NCBI GenBank assembly: GCA_002352205.1 | Contig: DEHZ01000010.1 | Coordinates: 248,245-312,244 of the forward strand | DNA from: Flavobacterium sp. UBA2787 | GTDB lineage: Bacteria > Bacteroidota > Bacteroidia > Flavobacteriales > Flavobacteriaceae | DNA length: 64,000 nucleotides | Reading direction: 5' to 3' | Part shown: positions 35,753 to 45,084 of the stretch, piece after piece | Numbering within the stretch: the first letter of the stretch is position 1 | Layout of the letters: each line of letters begins with the position of its first letter | The notes under the pieces: model-generated | What the model saw: only the letters and a program-made list of their open reading frames with translations | Told to the model about the DNA's origin: nothing | Databases searched by the model: none | Made by a program: the position numbers and the translations under genes

Positions 35753-38586
35753 TTGAAATAAATTTTAAAAGTAGTTTCATTTTTTGAATTTTCTACCTGT
35801 ACTTTTCCATTTAAGGCTTCAATCTGAGATTTTGCAATAAATAGTCCAAAACCATGGTTAATATCTGTATCATTTTCCGGTGATTGAAAAAGGCTGAAAA
35901 TTTTATCGCTATTTCGGTCAATATTCAAACCGTTTCCTATATCTTTTATTTCTAAAACAACATAATTATTTTCTAAATATGATTTAATTTCGATGTTCGG
36001 AATTGTCTTTAAATCTTTATTCTTTAAAATATACATCACGAAATTCATGATAATATTATCGAGATATAGTTTGTTATGATGAATAACCAAATTATTAGTG
36101 AGAAGGTTTGTGACTTTTGCTTTTCTTAGTGTGATTATGTTGTCTAGGTTAGAGAGTACACTTTCTACAGCCAGTTTAAGCTGAATCTTTTGCTTTTCAA
36201 TATTTATGTTAGTATAAATACTTGTAATTTCATTTAAATGATGTACAGAATCATCTAAATCCGATGAAACCTCTTTAAGCATATCTAAAAGTTCTTCACG
36301 ATCTTTGGGTTTTTGCGTTATTTCCAATAAGTTAATAATTGATTGGATGTTGCTTGTGTGTGAACGCAAATTGTGCGATACGATATGTGAAAAATTAAAA
36401 ATCCGTCTATTTTGTTCAGTCACAATATCTAATGATTGATAAAGATTGGTTTCAATTTGTTTGGCTTTTGTGATATCAATGATTACACCTCTAATTAGTT
36501 TTTTATTTGTTCTTTTATTTTTAAGGAAGTTGATTATTCCTCGAACCCAAATCGTTTTGCCTTGAGCAGAAATCATTCTGTATTCAATATCTAAATAGTT
36601 GTTTTTACTATTGAGAGCTTTAATTTGTGTTAAAACCCTTGTTTGATCTTCTGAAGCAATGTGTTCTTCCCAAAATGAATTATGAAGGAGAATTTCTTCT
36701 TTAGAATATCCTAGCATTGTTTCAACTTTGTCACTTATAAATCTAAATTTACCATTTTCTTGATTTAATTCCCACACAATTCCATCGATTGAATTAATTA
36801 GTTCGTTGAGTTTTTTCTCAGATTCTTCCAACTTGCTCAATGCTATAACTCGTTCGCTTATATCTTCTGTTGTAATGATAACTCGTTCCAACGTATCTTC
36901 ATAACCGGAAATCACATTCCATTGCAAATGAATAAATTTTTCAGTTCCTTTTTGCGTTTTAATTTTAGTTGTGGTTTCAAAAGAAGATTTGTTTTTGCAA
37001 ATCATAACAATCTGTTTTTTAACGGTTTGTAGCGATTCATCGGTTAGTATGGATTGGAAATTATCTATCAATTCAGCTTTATTTTCGGCTTCATGAAGAG
37101 TGAGACATTGCTGGTTCATATTGATAATTCGAATCCGTTTGACGCACTCTATAATGATTTCGGGATGTTCAATGATATATACCTCAATCTCCTTTTTGGT
37201 TTTACCAATTAAATTAATTGAACTTAGGTATTTTTTTACCTCCGAAAAATCTTCCTCCCAAATAGGAATCGGCGAATCTTCAAACAAACTTTTTAAGCGT
37301 TTATTACTTTCGATAATTTGATTTTCACGTTCCTTTTTTTCTGTTATATCTTCAAAAATAGCAATATTAACGGAAGATGAAACCGTAGAAACAATCAAAT
37401 TTACCCAAATTTCTCGGTTGTCTTTTGCTCGTAATCTTACTTCGATGGTATAATCTTCAATTTCGCCAGATTTAAGAAGTTGTTCTTTTTCCTCCACACG
37501 AATATAATCGCATTGTTGTGTAATCTCTGTTAAGGTTTTAGATTTCAATTCATCCCTTGAATATCCTAAGATGTTGGCAAGATGTTGGTTAACAGTATCA
37601 AATCTTTGTTGTTGCACACAAATTTTGGCTATCCCAACCGCAGCTTTATCAAAAATAGTTTTAAAGAGACTTTCGGTTTTAATTATTTCTTTGGCTTGCA
37701 ATTTTACTAAACGAATTAAATCTGCAGGTCTTTTAAAGATAAAATAGGCAAATAGACCTGAAACAATGGATAATAAGAGTGCAAGTAGTAGCGACGGAAG
37801 TAGTTCTGCTAAAAGTTGATTTTCTTCTTTATCAACAATATAAAGTTTCCAATCTTCATCGTTAATATTTACAACTTTATAACTATTGTTTTTTATTTCC
37901 TTTCTATTTTCAAAAAAGAATTCCTCTTTTTTAGTATCATGATTATATTTAGATAGCTGAAAATAATACTGTTTCGATTTAATATGTTCAATTCCTGAAG
38001 CCTTAACCAAGCTTTCGATTCGAATAATTACAGCTGAAAATCCCCAAAATTCATTATTATTAAAAATTGGAAGACGACCAATGATTCCAATTCCACCTTG
38101 TTTTAATTCAATAGGACCGGCAAAAAACATTTTTCGATTGCTGATTGCTTTTAAAGCTTCATTTCTAATAATAGGACTTATGGTACTATCTAAAATGTTA
38201 TATCCTATAACACTTTCATTTCCTTTTAAAGGATATACATGTGTTATTACGCCATTTGGAACTAACTGAACCAAATCGATGGTTGGGTTTTGTTTAAGAA
38301 TTTCTCTTGCTACCTTTTCAAAATCACGGGGTTTATTGTTGTGAGCTATTGTTAAGGCTAAAGTTAAATTGGCGGTATATGAATTATTTAGCGATTGTTG
38401 AATATTTTTTTGAGCAATTGAAAGTAAGCTGCTCATTTCATTTTGCCTGTTTTTTATGATGATCTCAGATCTTAGGTGGACAATAAACAAACCAAAACAC
38501 AAAACCAAAATATAAATCAGTAAACCACCGATTTTTGGATTTATTCTAACCTTCGAAACGAATCTGTTTGAAGTGTAAGTATTCAT
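35749..38586 (-). CDS. CHASE-PAS sensor histidine kinase
   Basis: A 945-residue membrane kinase. Residues 22-40 form the first membrane helix, and a periplasmic CHASE domain follows (IDLVQLVPNGVITHVYPLKGN) up to a second helix near 265-285. Then come three or four PAS/PAC modules with helical linkers (FEDITEKKERENQ, TEDISERVIALSKL, IRGVIIDITKAKQ) and a histidine phosphotransfer region with the phospho-accepting His in SHIVSHNLRSH. The ATPase domain has a weak N box (MNFVMYILKN) and the motifs KDIGNGLNID and HGFGLFIAKS. It acts with the overlapping response regulator; the ligand is unknown. Confidence 0.9.
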   Translation of the reverse strand: MNTYTSNRFVSKVRINPKIGGLLIYILVLCFGLFIVHLRSEIIIKNRQNEMSSLLSIAQKNIQQSLNNSYTANLTLALTIAHNNKPRDFEKVAREILKQNPTIDLVQLVPNGVITHVYPLKGNESVIGYNILDSTISPIIRNEALKAISNRKMFFAGPIELKQGGIGIIGRLPIFNNNEFWGFSAVIIRIESLVKASGIEHIKSKQYYFQLSKYNHDTKKEEFFFENRKEIKNNSYKVVNINDEDWKLYIVDKEENQLLAELLPSLLLALLLSIVSGLFAYFIFKRPADLIRLVKLQAKEIIKTESLFKTIFDKAAVGIAKICVQQQRFDTVNQHLANILGYSRDELKSKTLTEITQQCDYIRVEEKEQLLKSGEIEDYTIEVRLRAKDNREIWVNLIVSTVSSSVNIAIFEDITEKKERENQIIESNKRLKSLFEDSPIPIWEEDFSEVKKYLSSINLIGKTKKEIEVYIIEHPEIIIECVKRIRIINMNQQCLTLHEAENKAELIDNFQSILTDESLQTVKKQIVMICKNKSSFETTTKIKTQKGTEKFIHLQWNVISGYEDTLERVIITTEDISERVIALSKLEESEKKLNELINSIDGIVWELNQENGKFRFISDKVETMLGYSKEEILLHNSFWEEHIASEDQTRVLTQIKALNSKNNYLDIEYRMISAQGKTIWVRGIINFLKNKRTNKKLIRGVIIDITKAKQIETNLYQSLDIVTEQNRRIFNFSHIVSHNLRSHTSNIQSIINLLEITQKPKDREELLDMLKEVSSDLDDSVHHLNEITSIYTNINIEKQKIQLKLAVESVLSNLDNIITLRKAKVTNLLTNNLVIHHNKLYLDNIIMNFVMYILKNKDLKTIPNIEIKSYLENNYVVLEIKDIGNGLNIDRNSDKIFSLFQSPENDTDINHGFGLFIAKSQIEALNGKVQVENSKNETTFKIYFK

Positions 38587-38690
38587 GCTATTTGTATTTT
38601 AAGTTTTAGTTAAGCTTTGGGAGCTTTTTAAATTGGCGGCAAAATTACGTTTATTCAGTTGTTTTGTCGCTGTGATTCAGTTAGTTGTGA

Positions 38691-38698
38691 TAACTTTG
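38691..38698 (+). promoter_or_regulatory. -7 promoter box of a possible small RNA
   Basis: TAACTTTG matches TAnnTTTG on the plus strand in a gap without genes. A terminator follows about 290 bp downstream. Confidence 0.35.
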
Positions 38699-38704
38699 TG
38701 ACCT

Positions 38705-38992
38705 GTTCAAAGATCTGTTTTAAAGTAGTCATCTTTTTTTGCCGAAATAAAACACGATTCAAGAACCATCTTCAAAACCCATTTTTAGGTATTTAAAGAA
38801 ATATTTATTATCAATATATAGCGGTTTTGTAAAGGGGCGGAAAAAATTTGAAACAATAGAAAAATATACCTTAAAGTCAATGAGACTAAAGGATGCGAAG
38901 CAAACCATTTCTAAGTAATTGAGATACAGCCTACAAGAAGGAATCTTTAGAACAGTGCAATATCTTTCATGAGCATAACGATGCTCTTTTTT
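38705..38992 (+). ncRNA. Candidate small RNA between the sensor kinase and a hypothetical gene
   Basis: The 695-bp gap 38587-39281 has no convincing reading frame. A -7 box (38691-38698) and a terminator (38971-38992) delimit a unit of about 290 nt with an internal imperfect hairpin (CCTTAAAGTC / GACTAAAGG near 38870-38893). It could be a small RNA, conceivably the flavobacterial 6S RNA, but I cannot verify a consensus by eye. Confidence 0.3.
38971..38992 (+). terminator. Terminator of the candidate small RNA
   Basis: GAGCAT pairs with ATGCTC around an AACG loop and is followed by T6 on the plus strand. Confidence 0.65.
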
Positions 38993-39281
38993 ATAATGAG
39001 TAGTCAAGTTTTTAGTAATTTGGGTATTGCAAACCTAACCATTTTTAACAGAATTTTAAGCAAAAAAAGATAATAAAATGTTAAATAAAATGTTGATTTA
39101 TGCCGTTCATCGATAATGTAATCTTATTCTTTGTAAAATGTTACGGATTTTGTGTTTTATAAATGTTCTAGTGATATTTATAACAAAATGAAAATTCCTT
39201 ATTTTTTAACATTTGAAATATTGTATGATTTTTTTGTAGTTTTATTTTTTTATTATCAGTATTCACAATCATTTCTTAATT

Positions 39282-39791
39282 ATGAGCAGAAGAGACAAAT
39301 TAAATACCTTACCAATTTATCAAAAAGCCGAAGAAATACTAAAAATGATTAACGGATTGTTACAAACAATTCCCGAAGAAGATGATTATTTATCACACAC
39401 AAAATATATGATGCGAGATGATATCGCTATCATTTGTGCCAAAATTGCCGGTGCTGAAGGTGGTAATGAGTACACTATTCGAATGCAAAACGCCGCCATC
39501 ATTCGTGACTATGCAATGCACTTATATGTGCAAGTAGGCAGTCTTCGTTTTCATGAAAATTTTAAAGACAAAGATTTTGTTCGTTTGATTAGAACAGAAA
39601 TTGATGAATTCCGGCATTTGTTCATCGATTGGGTAGCCGGATTTGATAAGAATAATCATTATTGGGATGAATGGGAATTATTCAATCCGCCCGGAGCTAT
39701 TCCGCCAGATCCAAATGCTTATCAAGACCCGGTAAATTTCGACGATTTTTTTGAAGATTTTAATCAGGATGACTTTGATGAAGACGAGTAG
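39282..39791 (+). CDS. Conserved hypothetical protein, helical with acidic tail
   Basis: A 169-residue soluble protein I cannot assign. The first 130 residues are predicted helical (KAEEILKMINGLLQTIPEEDD, MRDDIAIICAKIAGAEGGN, IRTEIDEFRHLFIDWVAGFD). It ends in a proline-rich stretch (NPPGAIPPDPNAY) and a very acidic Asp/Glu/Phe tail. The pattern resembles small four-helix-bundle proteins found in Bacteroidota. It is probably monocistronic, being 76 bp from the next gene. Confidence 0.7.
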   Translation: MSRRDKLNTLPIYQKAEEILKMINGLLQTIPEEDDYLSHTKYMMRDDIAIICAKIAGAEGGNEYTIRMQNAAIIRDYAMHLYVQVGSLRFHENFKDKDFVRLIRTEIDEFRHLFIDWVAGFDKNNHYWDEWELFNPPGAIPPDPNAYQDPVNFDDFFEDFNQDDFDEDE

Positions 39792-39867
39792 TTTTATTTT
39801 TAAAAAGTAATTAAACCTTAATTTGAATTGAATTTATTTCTTCCGTACCTTTACAAAAAGAATTTTT

Positions 39868-40407
39868 ATGTCAACTATTTTAGCCTTTGCCGGAAGTAAT
39901 TCTTCTACTTCCATCAACCACCAATTAGTAACTTATTTAACCACTCAACTACAACAAACTTCGTTCGAATTGTTCAAATTATCCGATATGGATTTGATTG
40001 TTTATAGTGAAGATGAGCAACGCGATAACGGATTTCCATCGTCTATCAATCAAATATACAAACACATTCAGGCTGCCGACGGTTTGCTTATTTCGGTAAA
40101 TGAACACAATAGTAATCCTTCTGCTTTTTTTAAAAATGTATTAGATTGGTTGTCACGATTAGACAGAAAGTTTTTAGAAGGGAAAAAAGTATTTTTACTA
40201 AGTGCTTCAATAGGAGCCCGAGGCGGAATAGGTGCCTTGGAAGTGGTTGAAAAATTAATTCCTCGTTTTGGCGGAGAAGTTAGTGTGACTTATTCATTTC
40301 CATCGTTTAAAGAAAATTTTTCTATCGAAGAAACTAAAATTAGCAACGATGAAATTAAAAAGGAAATTTTAGAGAAGCTTTATCAATTTGAAGCATCCTT
40401 AAAATAA
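39868..40407 (+). CDS. NADPH-dependent FMN reductase family protein
   Basis: A 179-residue flavodoxin-fold protein. The phosphate-binding loop GSNSSTSINHQLV (residues 9-21) and NEHNSNPSAFFKNVLDWLSR match the NAD(P)H-dependent FMN reductase family, which reduces flavins, azo dyes, quinones or chromate. The exact substrate is unknown. It lies 13 bp upstream of pabB on the same strand and could be co-transcribed with pabB and tilS. Confidence 0.82.
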   Translation: MSTILAFAGSNSSTSINHQLVTYLTTQLQQTSFELFKLSDMDLIVYSEDEQRDNGFPSSINQIYKHIQAADGLLISVNEHNSNPSAFFKNVLDWLSRLDRKFLEGKKVFLLSASIGARGGIGALEVVEKLIPRFGGEVSVTYSFPSFKENFSIEETKISNDEIKKEILEKLYQFEASLK

Positions 40408-40420
40408 TTCTTATTAAAAA

Positions 40421-41713
40421 ATGCTCAGAGCTACAAAAGTCTTTACCATTGAAAATCCAGAAATCTTCAAACAAAAATTATTGATTTGGGGTAATCTGTT
40501 CAGAGAAATTGTTTTTTTGGATACCAATAATTATCATCAAAAGTATGCCAATTACGATGCGGTTTTGGCAGTGGATGCTTTTACTTCCGTCAAAACCGAT
40601 TATTTCAATGCATTTGAAGATTTACATCAGTACCAAACCCATACCAAAGATTGGTTGTTTGGCTATTTGTCGTATGATTTAAAAAATGATACAGAAGTTT
40701 TAAAATCTAAAAATTTTGACGGATTAGAATTTCCCGATTTGTTTTTCTTTCAACCTAAAAAGTTGTTTTTTTTGAAAGATAATCAAGTGGAATTACAGTA
40801 TCTGAATTTGTGTGATGATGAAATGGATGATGATTTTTCAGCAATTATTACTACGAATTCAATTTGCGACTTTGCGACTTTGCGAGAGATTAAAATCCAA
40901 CAACGAATTTCCAAAGATGCCTATATTCAAAAAGTGTCCAAAATGCTTGAAAAAATTCATCATGGCGATATTTATGAAGCTAATTTTTGTATGGAATTTT
41001 TTGCGAAAGATGCAACAATTAATCCGATTGAAATTTATCAAAAGCTCAACGCCATTTCGCAACCACCTTTTGCTGTTTACTTCAAAAATAATCATCAGTT
41101 TTTACTTTCCGCTTCACCGGAACGCTATTTAAAAAAAGAAGAAACTAAAATTATTTCACAACCTATAAAAGGAACAGCCCGACGTGTTTTTGATATTGAA
41201 TTAGATGAACAATCCAAAGCCGAATTAGCCGTAAATCCGAAAGAACGAGCTGAAAACATCATGATCGTCGATTTGGTTCGCAATGATTTATCTCGAACTG
41301 CAACGAAAGGTTCTGTTGAAGTGGAAGAATTATGCCAAATTTATACCTTTAAACAAGTGCATCAAATGATTTCGACGGTAGTTTCTCAAGTTGAAAATAC
41401 GACTTCTCCGGTTGAAATTATCAAAACTACTTTCCCGATGGGAAGTATGACCGGTGCTCCCAAAATTTCTGCTATGAAGATCATTGAAGAGTTAGAAGAA
41501 ACCAAACGAGGTTTATACAGCGGAGCAATCGGCTATTTTTCTCCTGAAGGTGATTTCGATTTCAATGTTGTGATTCGCAGTATTTTATACAATTCCAAAA
41601 ATCAATATTTGTCTTTTTCCGTTGGAAGTGCCATCACTTCTGAAGCAACTCCGGAGGGTGAATATGAAGAATGTTTGTTGAAAGCAAAAGCGATGTTTGA
41701 GGTGTTGAATTAG
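40421..41713 (+). CDS. pabB: Aminodeoxychorismate synthase component I
   Basis: A 430-residue chorismate-utilising enzyme that makes 4-amino-4-deoxychorismate for folate synthesis, using ammonia from a separate glutaminase. Signatures: HGDIYEANFCMEF, the PIKGTARR motif with its conserved lysine, ERAENIMIVDLVRNDLSR and FPMGSMTGAPKISAM. The PIKGT motif separates PabB from anthranilate synthase, which has PIAGT. The partner glutaminase PabA is not in the window. Length is normal. Confidence 0.88.
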   Translation: MLRATKVFTIENPEIFKQKLLIWGNLFREIVFLDTNNYHQKYANYDAVLAVDAFTSVKTDYFNAFEDLHQYQTHTKDWLFGYLSYDLKNDTEVLKSKNFDGLEFPDLFFFQPKKLFFLKDNQVELQYLNLCDDEMDDDFSAIITTNSICDFATLREIKIQQRISKDAYIQKVSKMLEKIHHGDIYEANFCMEFFAKDATINPIEIYQKLNAISQPPFAVYFKNNHQFLLSASPERYLKKEETKIISQPIKGTARRVFDIELDEQSKAELAVNPKERAENIMIVDLVRNDLSRTATKGSVEVEELCQIYTFKQVHQMISTVVSQVENTTSPVEIIKTTFPMGSMTGAPKISAMKIIEELEETKRGLYSGAIGYFSPEGDFDFNVVIRSILYNSKNQYLSFSVGSAITSEATPEGEYEECLLKAKAMFEVLN

Positions 41714-41739
41714 AATTATTTCATTCTCACAAAATTCCT

Positions 41740-41747
41740 TACTTTTG
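41740..41747 (+). promoter_or_regulatory. -7-like box just before tilS
   Basis: TACTTTTG ends 3 nt before the ATG at 41751, so an mRNA from here would be leaderless or almost so. The gap from pabB is 37 bp, so tilS may also be read from upstream. Confidence 0.35.
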
Positions 41748-41750
41748 AAA

Positions 41751-43055
41751 ATGTTTTTGAAATTCCAAAACCACATTTCGTCTCATTTTCCTTTTCTTCA
41801 AAAGGCAAAAGTTCTAATTGCAGTAAGTGGTGGTTTGGATAGTATGGTTTTGTTAGATTTAATTTCAAAAACGAAAATAGAATTTGCTGTTGCTCATTGC
41901 AATTTTCAACTTCGTAATGACGAAAGTAATGAAGATGAAGATTTTGTGAAATCCTTTTGCAAAGAAAATTCCATTCAAGGATTTTTTCAAAAATTTAATA
42001 CAAAGCAATTTGCCGAAGACGAAAAATTATCGATTCAAGTCGCCGCCCGAAAGTTACGATATGAATGGTTTTATGAATTGTTGGAAACTGAAAATTTCAA
42101 TTTTGTTGCAACCGCTCATCATTTAGACGATCAATTGGAAACGTTTTTAATCAATTTTTCTCGCGGAACCGGTTTAGATGGATTATGTGGAATTCCATCT
42201 CAAAATGATAAAATAATTCGTCCTTTATTGATTTTTTCCAGAGCAGAAATTGAAACTTTTGCGAATGAAAATCAGTTGAAATGGAGAGAAGATTCCAGTA
42301 ATGCATCTGATAAATATGTTCGCAATAAAATTCGTCATCACGTTGTTCCTATTTTAAAAGAATTAAATCTGAGTTTTTTAGATTCGTTTGAAAATACCAT
42401 TCAAAACCTCAATCAAGCTCAAAGTTTAGTAGATGATGCTTCGCGAATAGTGTATCGAAAGGTAGTGAAAGATGTTGATAGTCAAAAGATAATTAATCTA
42501 AATGAATTGTTGCAACTTCCTAATTATCAAGCGTATTTGTATCAATGGTTGATGCCTTTCGGATTTTCAGCGTGGCAAGATATTTATGATTTGGTGGAAG
42601 CTCAATCGGGAAAACAAATTTTTTCCGAGCATTTCAGATTAGTGAAAGATAGAAAAACACTGATTATTGAACCAAAATCTGAAAAAATTTCTGATGAATA
42701 TTGTATTAATAAAAACCAATCTGAACTTAATTTTCCCTTAAAGTTGACGTTTTGTAACGTGAGTGACATAACTATATCCGATTCAAAAACTATCTTTGTT
42801 GATGCAGATGCGTTAAAGTTTCCTTTAAAACTTCGAAAATGGCAAGAAGGTGATTATTTTTACCCTTTTGGAATGAACGGAAAAAAGAAGTTGAGTAAAT
42901 TTTTTAAAGACGAAAAATTTTCCATCATCGATAAAGAAAATGCTTGGCTTTTATGCTCTGAAAATCAAATCGTTTGGCTTGTTGGAAAACGCTTGGACGA
43001 CAGATTTAAAGTAACTGAAAACACACAAACTATCATAAAAATTCAATTAGTATAA
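41751..43055 (+). CDS. tilS: tRNA(Ile)-lysidine synthetase
   Basis: A 434-residue N-type ATP pyrophosphatase that adds lysine to C34 of tRNA-Ile (CAU) so that it reads AUA. The PP-loop AVSGGLDSM is at residues 24-32; other motifs are THLD-like ATAHHLDDQLETFLINFSRG and WREDSSN. The C-terminal part (LRKWQEGDYFYPFGMNGKKKLSKFFKDEK) is the TilS C domain. The ATG at 41751 is used because the upstream TTG is part of a promoter-like box. Its stop overlaps the ATG of dsbD (TAATG). Confidence 0.93.
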   Translation: MFLKFQNHISSHFPFLQKAKVLIAVSGGLDSMVLLDLISKTKIEFAVAHCNFQLRNDESNEDEDFVKSFCKENSIQGFFQKFNTKQFAEDEKLSIQVAARKLRYEWFYELLETENFNFVATAHHLDDQLETFLINFSRGTGLDGLCGIPSQNDKIIRPLLIFSRAEIETFANENQLKWREDSSNASDKYVRNKIRHHVVPILKELNLSFLDSFENTIQNLNQAQSLVDDASRIVYRKVVKDVDSQKIINLNELLQLPNYQAYLYQWLMPFGFSAWQDIYDLVEAQSGKQIFSEHFRLVKDRKTLIIEPKSEKISDEYCINKNQSELNFPLKLTFCNVSDITISDSKTIFVDADALKFPLKLRKWQEGDYFYPFGMNGKKKLSKFFKDEKFSIIDKENAWLLCSENQIVWLVGKRLDDRFKVTENTQTIIKIQLV

Positions 43056-45052
43056 TGAAGAATTTATTTTTTACGCTACTTTCCTTTTTTGTAATTTCCA
43101 TTACGCAAGCACAAATTTTAGATCCGGTAAAATGGAAAACGTCCATCGAACAAAAATCGGACACGGAATTTCTATTAAAATTTGATGCAACAATTGAAAA
43201 AGATTGGCACATTTTTTCGCAGTTTACGCCGGATGGTGGTTCATTACCATCTGTATTCATTTATGAAGATGTAAAAGGAAATTATCAACTTATCGGAAAA
43301 ACAACAGAAAGTAAATATAAAAAAGTTTACAGTGATGTTTTTGAAGTAGATGAATATATGTTTGAAAATTCAGCTCAATTTCAGCAATTGGTGAAAGTGA
43401 CAAATCCAGCTTTAAAATCAATAAAAGTTGAGGTAGAATACCAAGCTTGTTTGGAACAATGTATTCAACAATTTAAGAATTTCGAATTTAAATTACCAAT
43501 AAAAGAAGGTGCAGTTGCAGCTCCGATTGAAACAGGTGATACAATTACAACGGAGAAAGATGAAATTAAAGAAAAATTAGCCACAAAAGAATTAAAAGCA
43601 GAAAATAAAAAAGTAGAGAAAAAAGAGGAAAAGAAAGGTCTTTGGACAATATTTATCATCGCTTTCTTCTCCGGATTTGCAGCATTATTAACACCGTGTG
43701 TTTTTCCAATGATTCCAATGACTGTGAGTTATTTTACCAAGCAAAGTAAAGACAGATCCAAAGGCATTAAAAATGCAATATTCTACGGACTTTCAATTAT
43801 TGTAATTTATGTAACGTTAGGTTCAGCCATAACAGCAATTTTTGGAGCTGATTCTTTGAATGAATTATCAACTAGCGTAGCTTTTAACGTGATTTTCTTC
43901 GGATTATTAGTCTTTTTTGCTGCGTCATTTTTAGGAGCATTTGAAATCGTTTTACCAAATTCTTGGGCAAATAAAGTGGATCGTCAAGCGGATAGAGGAG
44001 GAATCATCGGTATCTTTTTTATGGCATTAGCGTTAGCAATCGTTTCATTTTCTTGTACCGGACCAATTGTTGGAACGTTGATTGTAGAAGCGGCTTCCAA
44101 AGGCGGAATTGCTCCGATTGTCGGAATGTTAGGCTTTTCATCAGCCATTGCTTTACCATTTATGTTGTTCGCGTTATTTCCGGGTTGGATGAATTCCTTA
44201 CCAAAATCAGGAGGATGGTTAAACACCGTAAAAGTTTCGTTGGGATTTTTAGAATTGGCTTTTGCGTTTAAATTTTTATCAAATGCTGATTTGGTTTTAC
44301 AATTACATTGGTTTGAAAGAGAAACATTTTTAGCGATTTGGATAGCCGTTTTTGGAGCGTGGGCGTTGTATTTGTTTGGTAAATTAACGTTACCGCACGA
44401 TAGTCCACTCACACATATTTCCGTAGGAAGACTATTTATGGGGTTATTTGTGTTGAGTTTTACAGTTTATATGATTCCCGGACTTTGGGGAGCACCATTA
44501 AAGATAATTTCCGGTTTTCCACCACCGTTGCATTACAGCGAAAGTCCAAATGGAGTTGGTGGCAGTGGAATTTCATCAGAATTAGGAGCTTTGCCAAAAG
44601 GAGCACATTCCGGACCGCACGGAATTATGGCTTTTCACGATTATAAATATGGTTTGGCTTATGCAAAAGAAGTTAACAAACCCATTTTACTTGACTTTAC
44701 AGGATACGCTTGTGTAAATTGCCGTAAGATGGAAGATTATGTTTGGTCTGATACAAAGATTCTTTCAATCTTGAAAAATGAAGTGGTTTTAATATCTTTA
44801 TATGTAGATGATAAAAAAGAACTAGCCGAAAACGAAAAATATGTTTCCAAAGAAACTGGTAAAAAAATCAAAACCATTGGAAATAAATGGAGCGATTTTC
44901 AAATCACAAAATACAAAGCCAATGCTCAACCGTATTATTTGATTTTGGATACCGATGGAAATACCATTTCAGATGAACCGGCAAGTTATGACCCGGACAT
45001 CGATTTATATGAAAAATGGTTACGAAATGGAATTGATAAATTCATAAAATAA
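43055..45052 (+). CDS. dsbD: Thiol:disulfide interchange protein DsbD
   Basis: A 665-residue inner-membrane protein that carries electrons from cytoplasmic thioredoxin to the periplasm. It has a signal peptide (FFTLLSFFVISITQAQ), an N-terminal beta domain with a Cys pair (ACLEQC), a charged Lys/Glu linker, eight membrane helices with the redox cysteines in LLTPCVFPMIP and SFSCTGPIVG, and a C-terminal thioredoxin domain with CVNC. All three cysteine pairs needed for the relay are present. Length is normal. It is translationally coupled to tilS by a 1-nt overlap and ends at a strong terminator. Confidence 0.93.
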   Translation: MKNLFFTLLSFFVISITQAQILDPVKWKTSIEQKSDTEFLLKFDATIEKDWHIFSQFTPDGGSLPSVFIYEDVKGNYQLIGKTTESKYKKVYSDVFEVDEYMFENSAQFQQLVKVTNPALKSIKVEVEYQACLEQCIQQFKNFEFKLPIKEGAVAAPIETGDTITTEKDEIKEKLATKELKAENKKVEKKEEKKGLWTIFIIAFFSGFAALLTPCVFPMIPMTVSYFTKQSKDRSKGIKNAIFYGLSIIVIYVTLGSAITAIFGADSLNELSTSVAFNVIFFGLLVFFAASFLGAFEIVLPNSWANKVDRQADRGGIIGIFFMALALAIVSFSCTGPIVGTLIVEAASKGGIAPIVGMLGFSSAIALPFMLFALFPGWMNSLPKSGGWLNTVKVSLGFLELAFAFKFLSNADLVLQLHWFERETFLAIWIAVFGAWALYLFGKLTLPHDSPLTHISVGRLFMGLFVLSFTVYMIPGLWGAPLKIISGFPPPLHYSESPNGVGGSGISSELGALPKGAHSGPHGIMAFHDYKYGLAYAKEVNKPILLDFTGYACVNCRKMEDYVWSDTKILSILKNEVVLISLYVDDKKELAENEKYVSKETGKKIKTIGNKWSDFQITKYKANAQPYYLILDTDGNTISDEPASYDPDIDLYEKWLRNGIDKFIK

Positions 45053-45058
45053 CAAGAG

Positions 45059-45084
45059 AAGGAGCCTAAAAAGCTCCTTTTTTT
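45059..45084. terminator. Bidirectional terminator between dsbD and the racemase operon
   Basis: A 7-bp stem (AAGGAGC / GCTCCTT) with a 7-nt loop and T-run on the plus strand, between convergent genes; the T-run overlaps the end of the minus-strand gene. Confidence 0.75.

Noticed and set aside
38759-39007. An 82-residue minus-strand reading frame
   Set aside because: Composition is unlike neighbouring proteins, it has no promoter or family match, and it runs antisense to the candidate small RNA.
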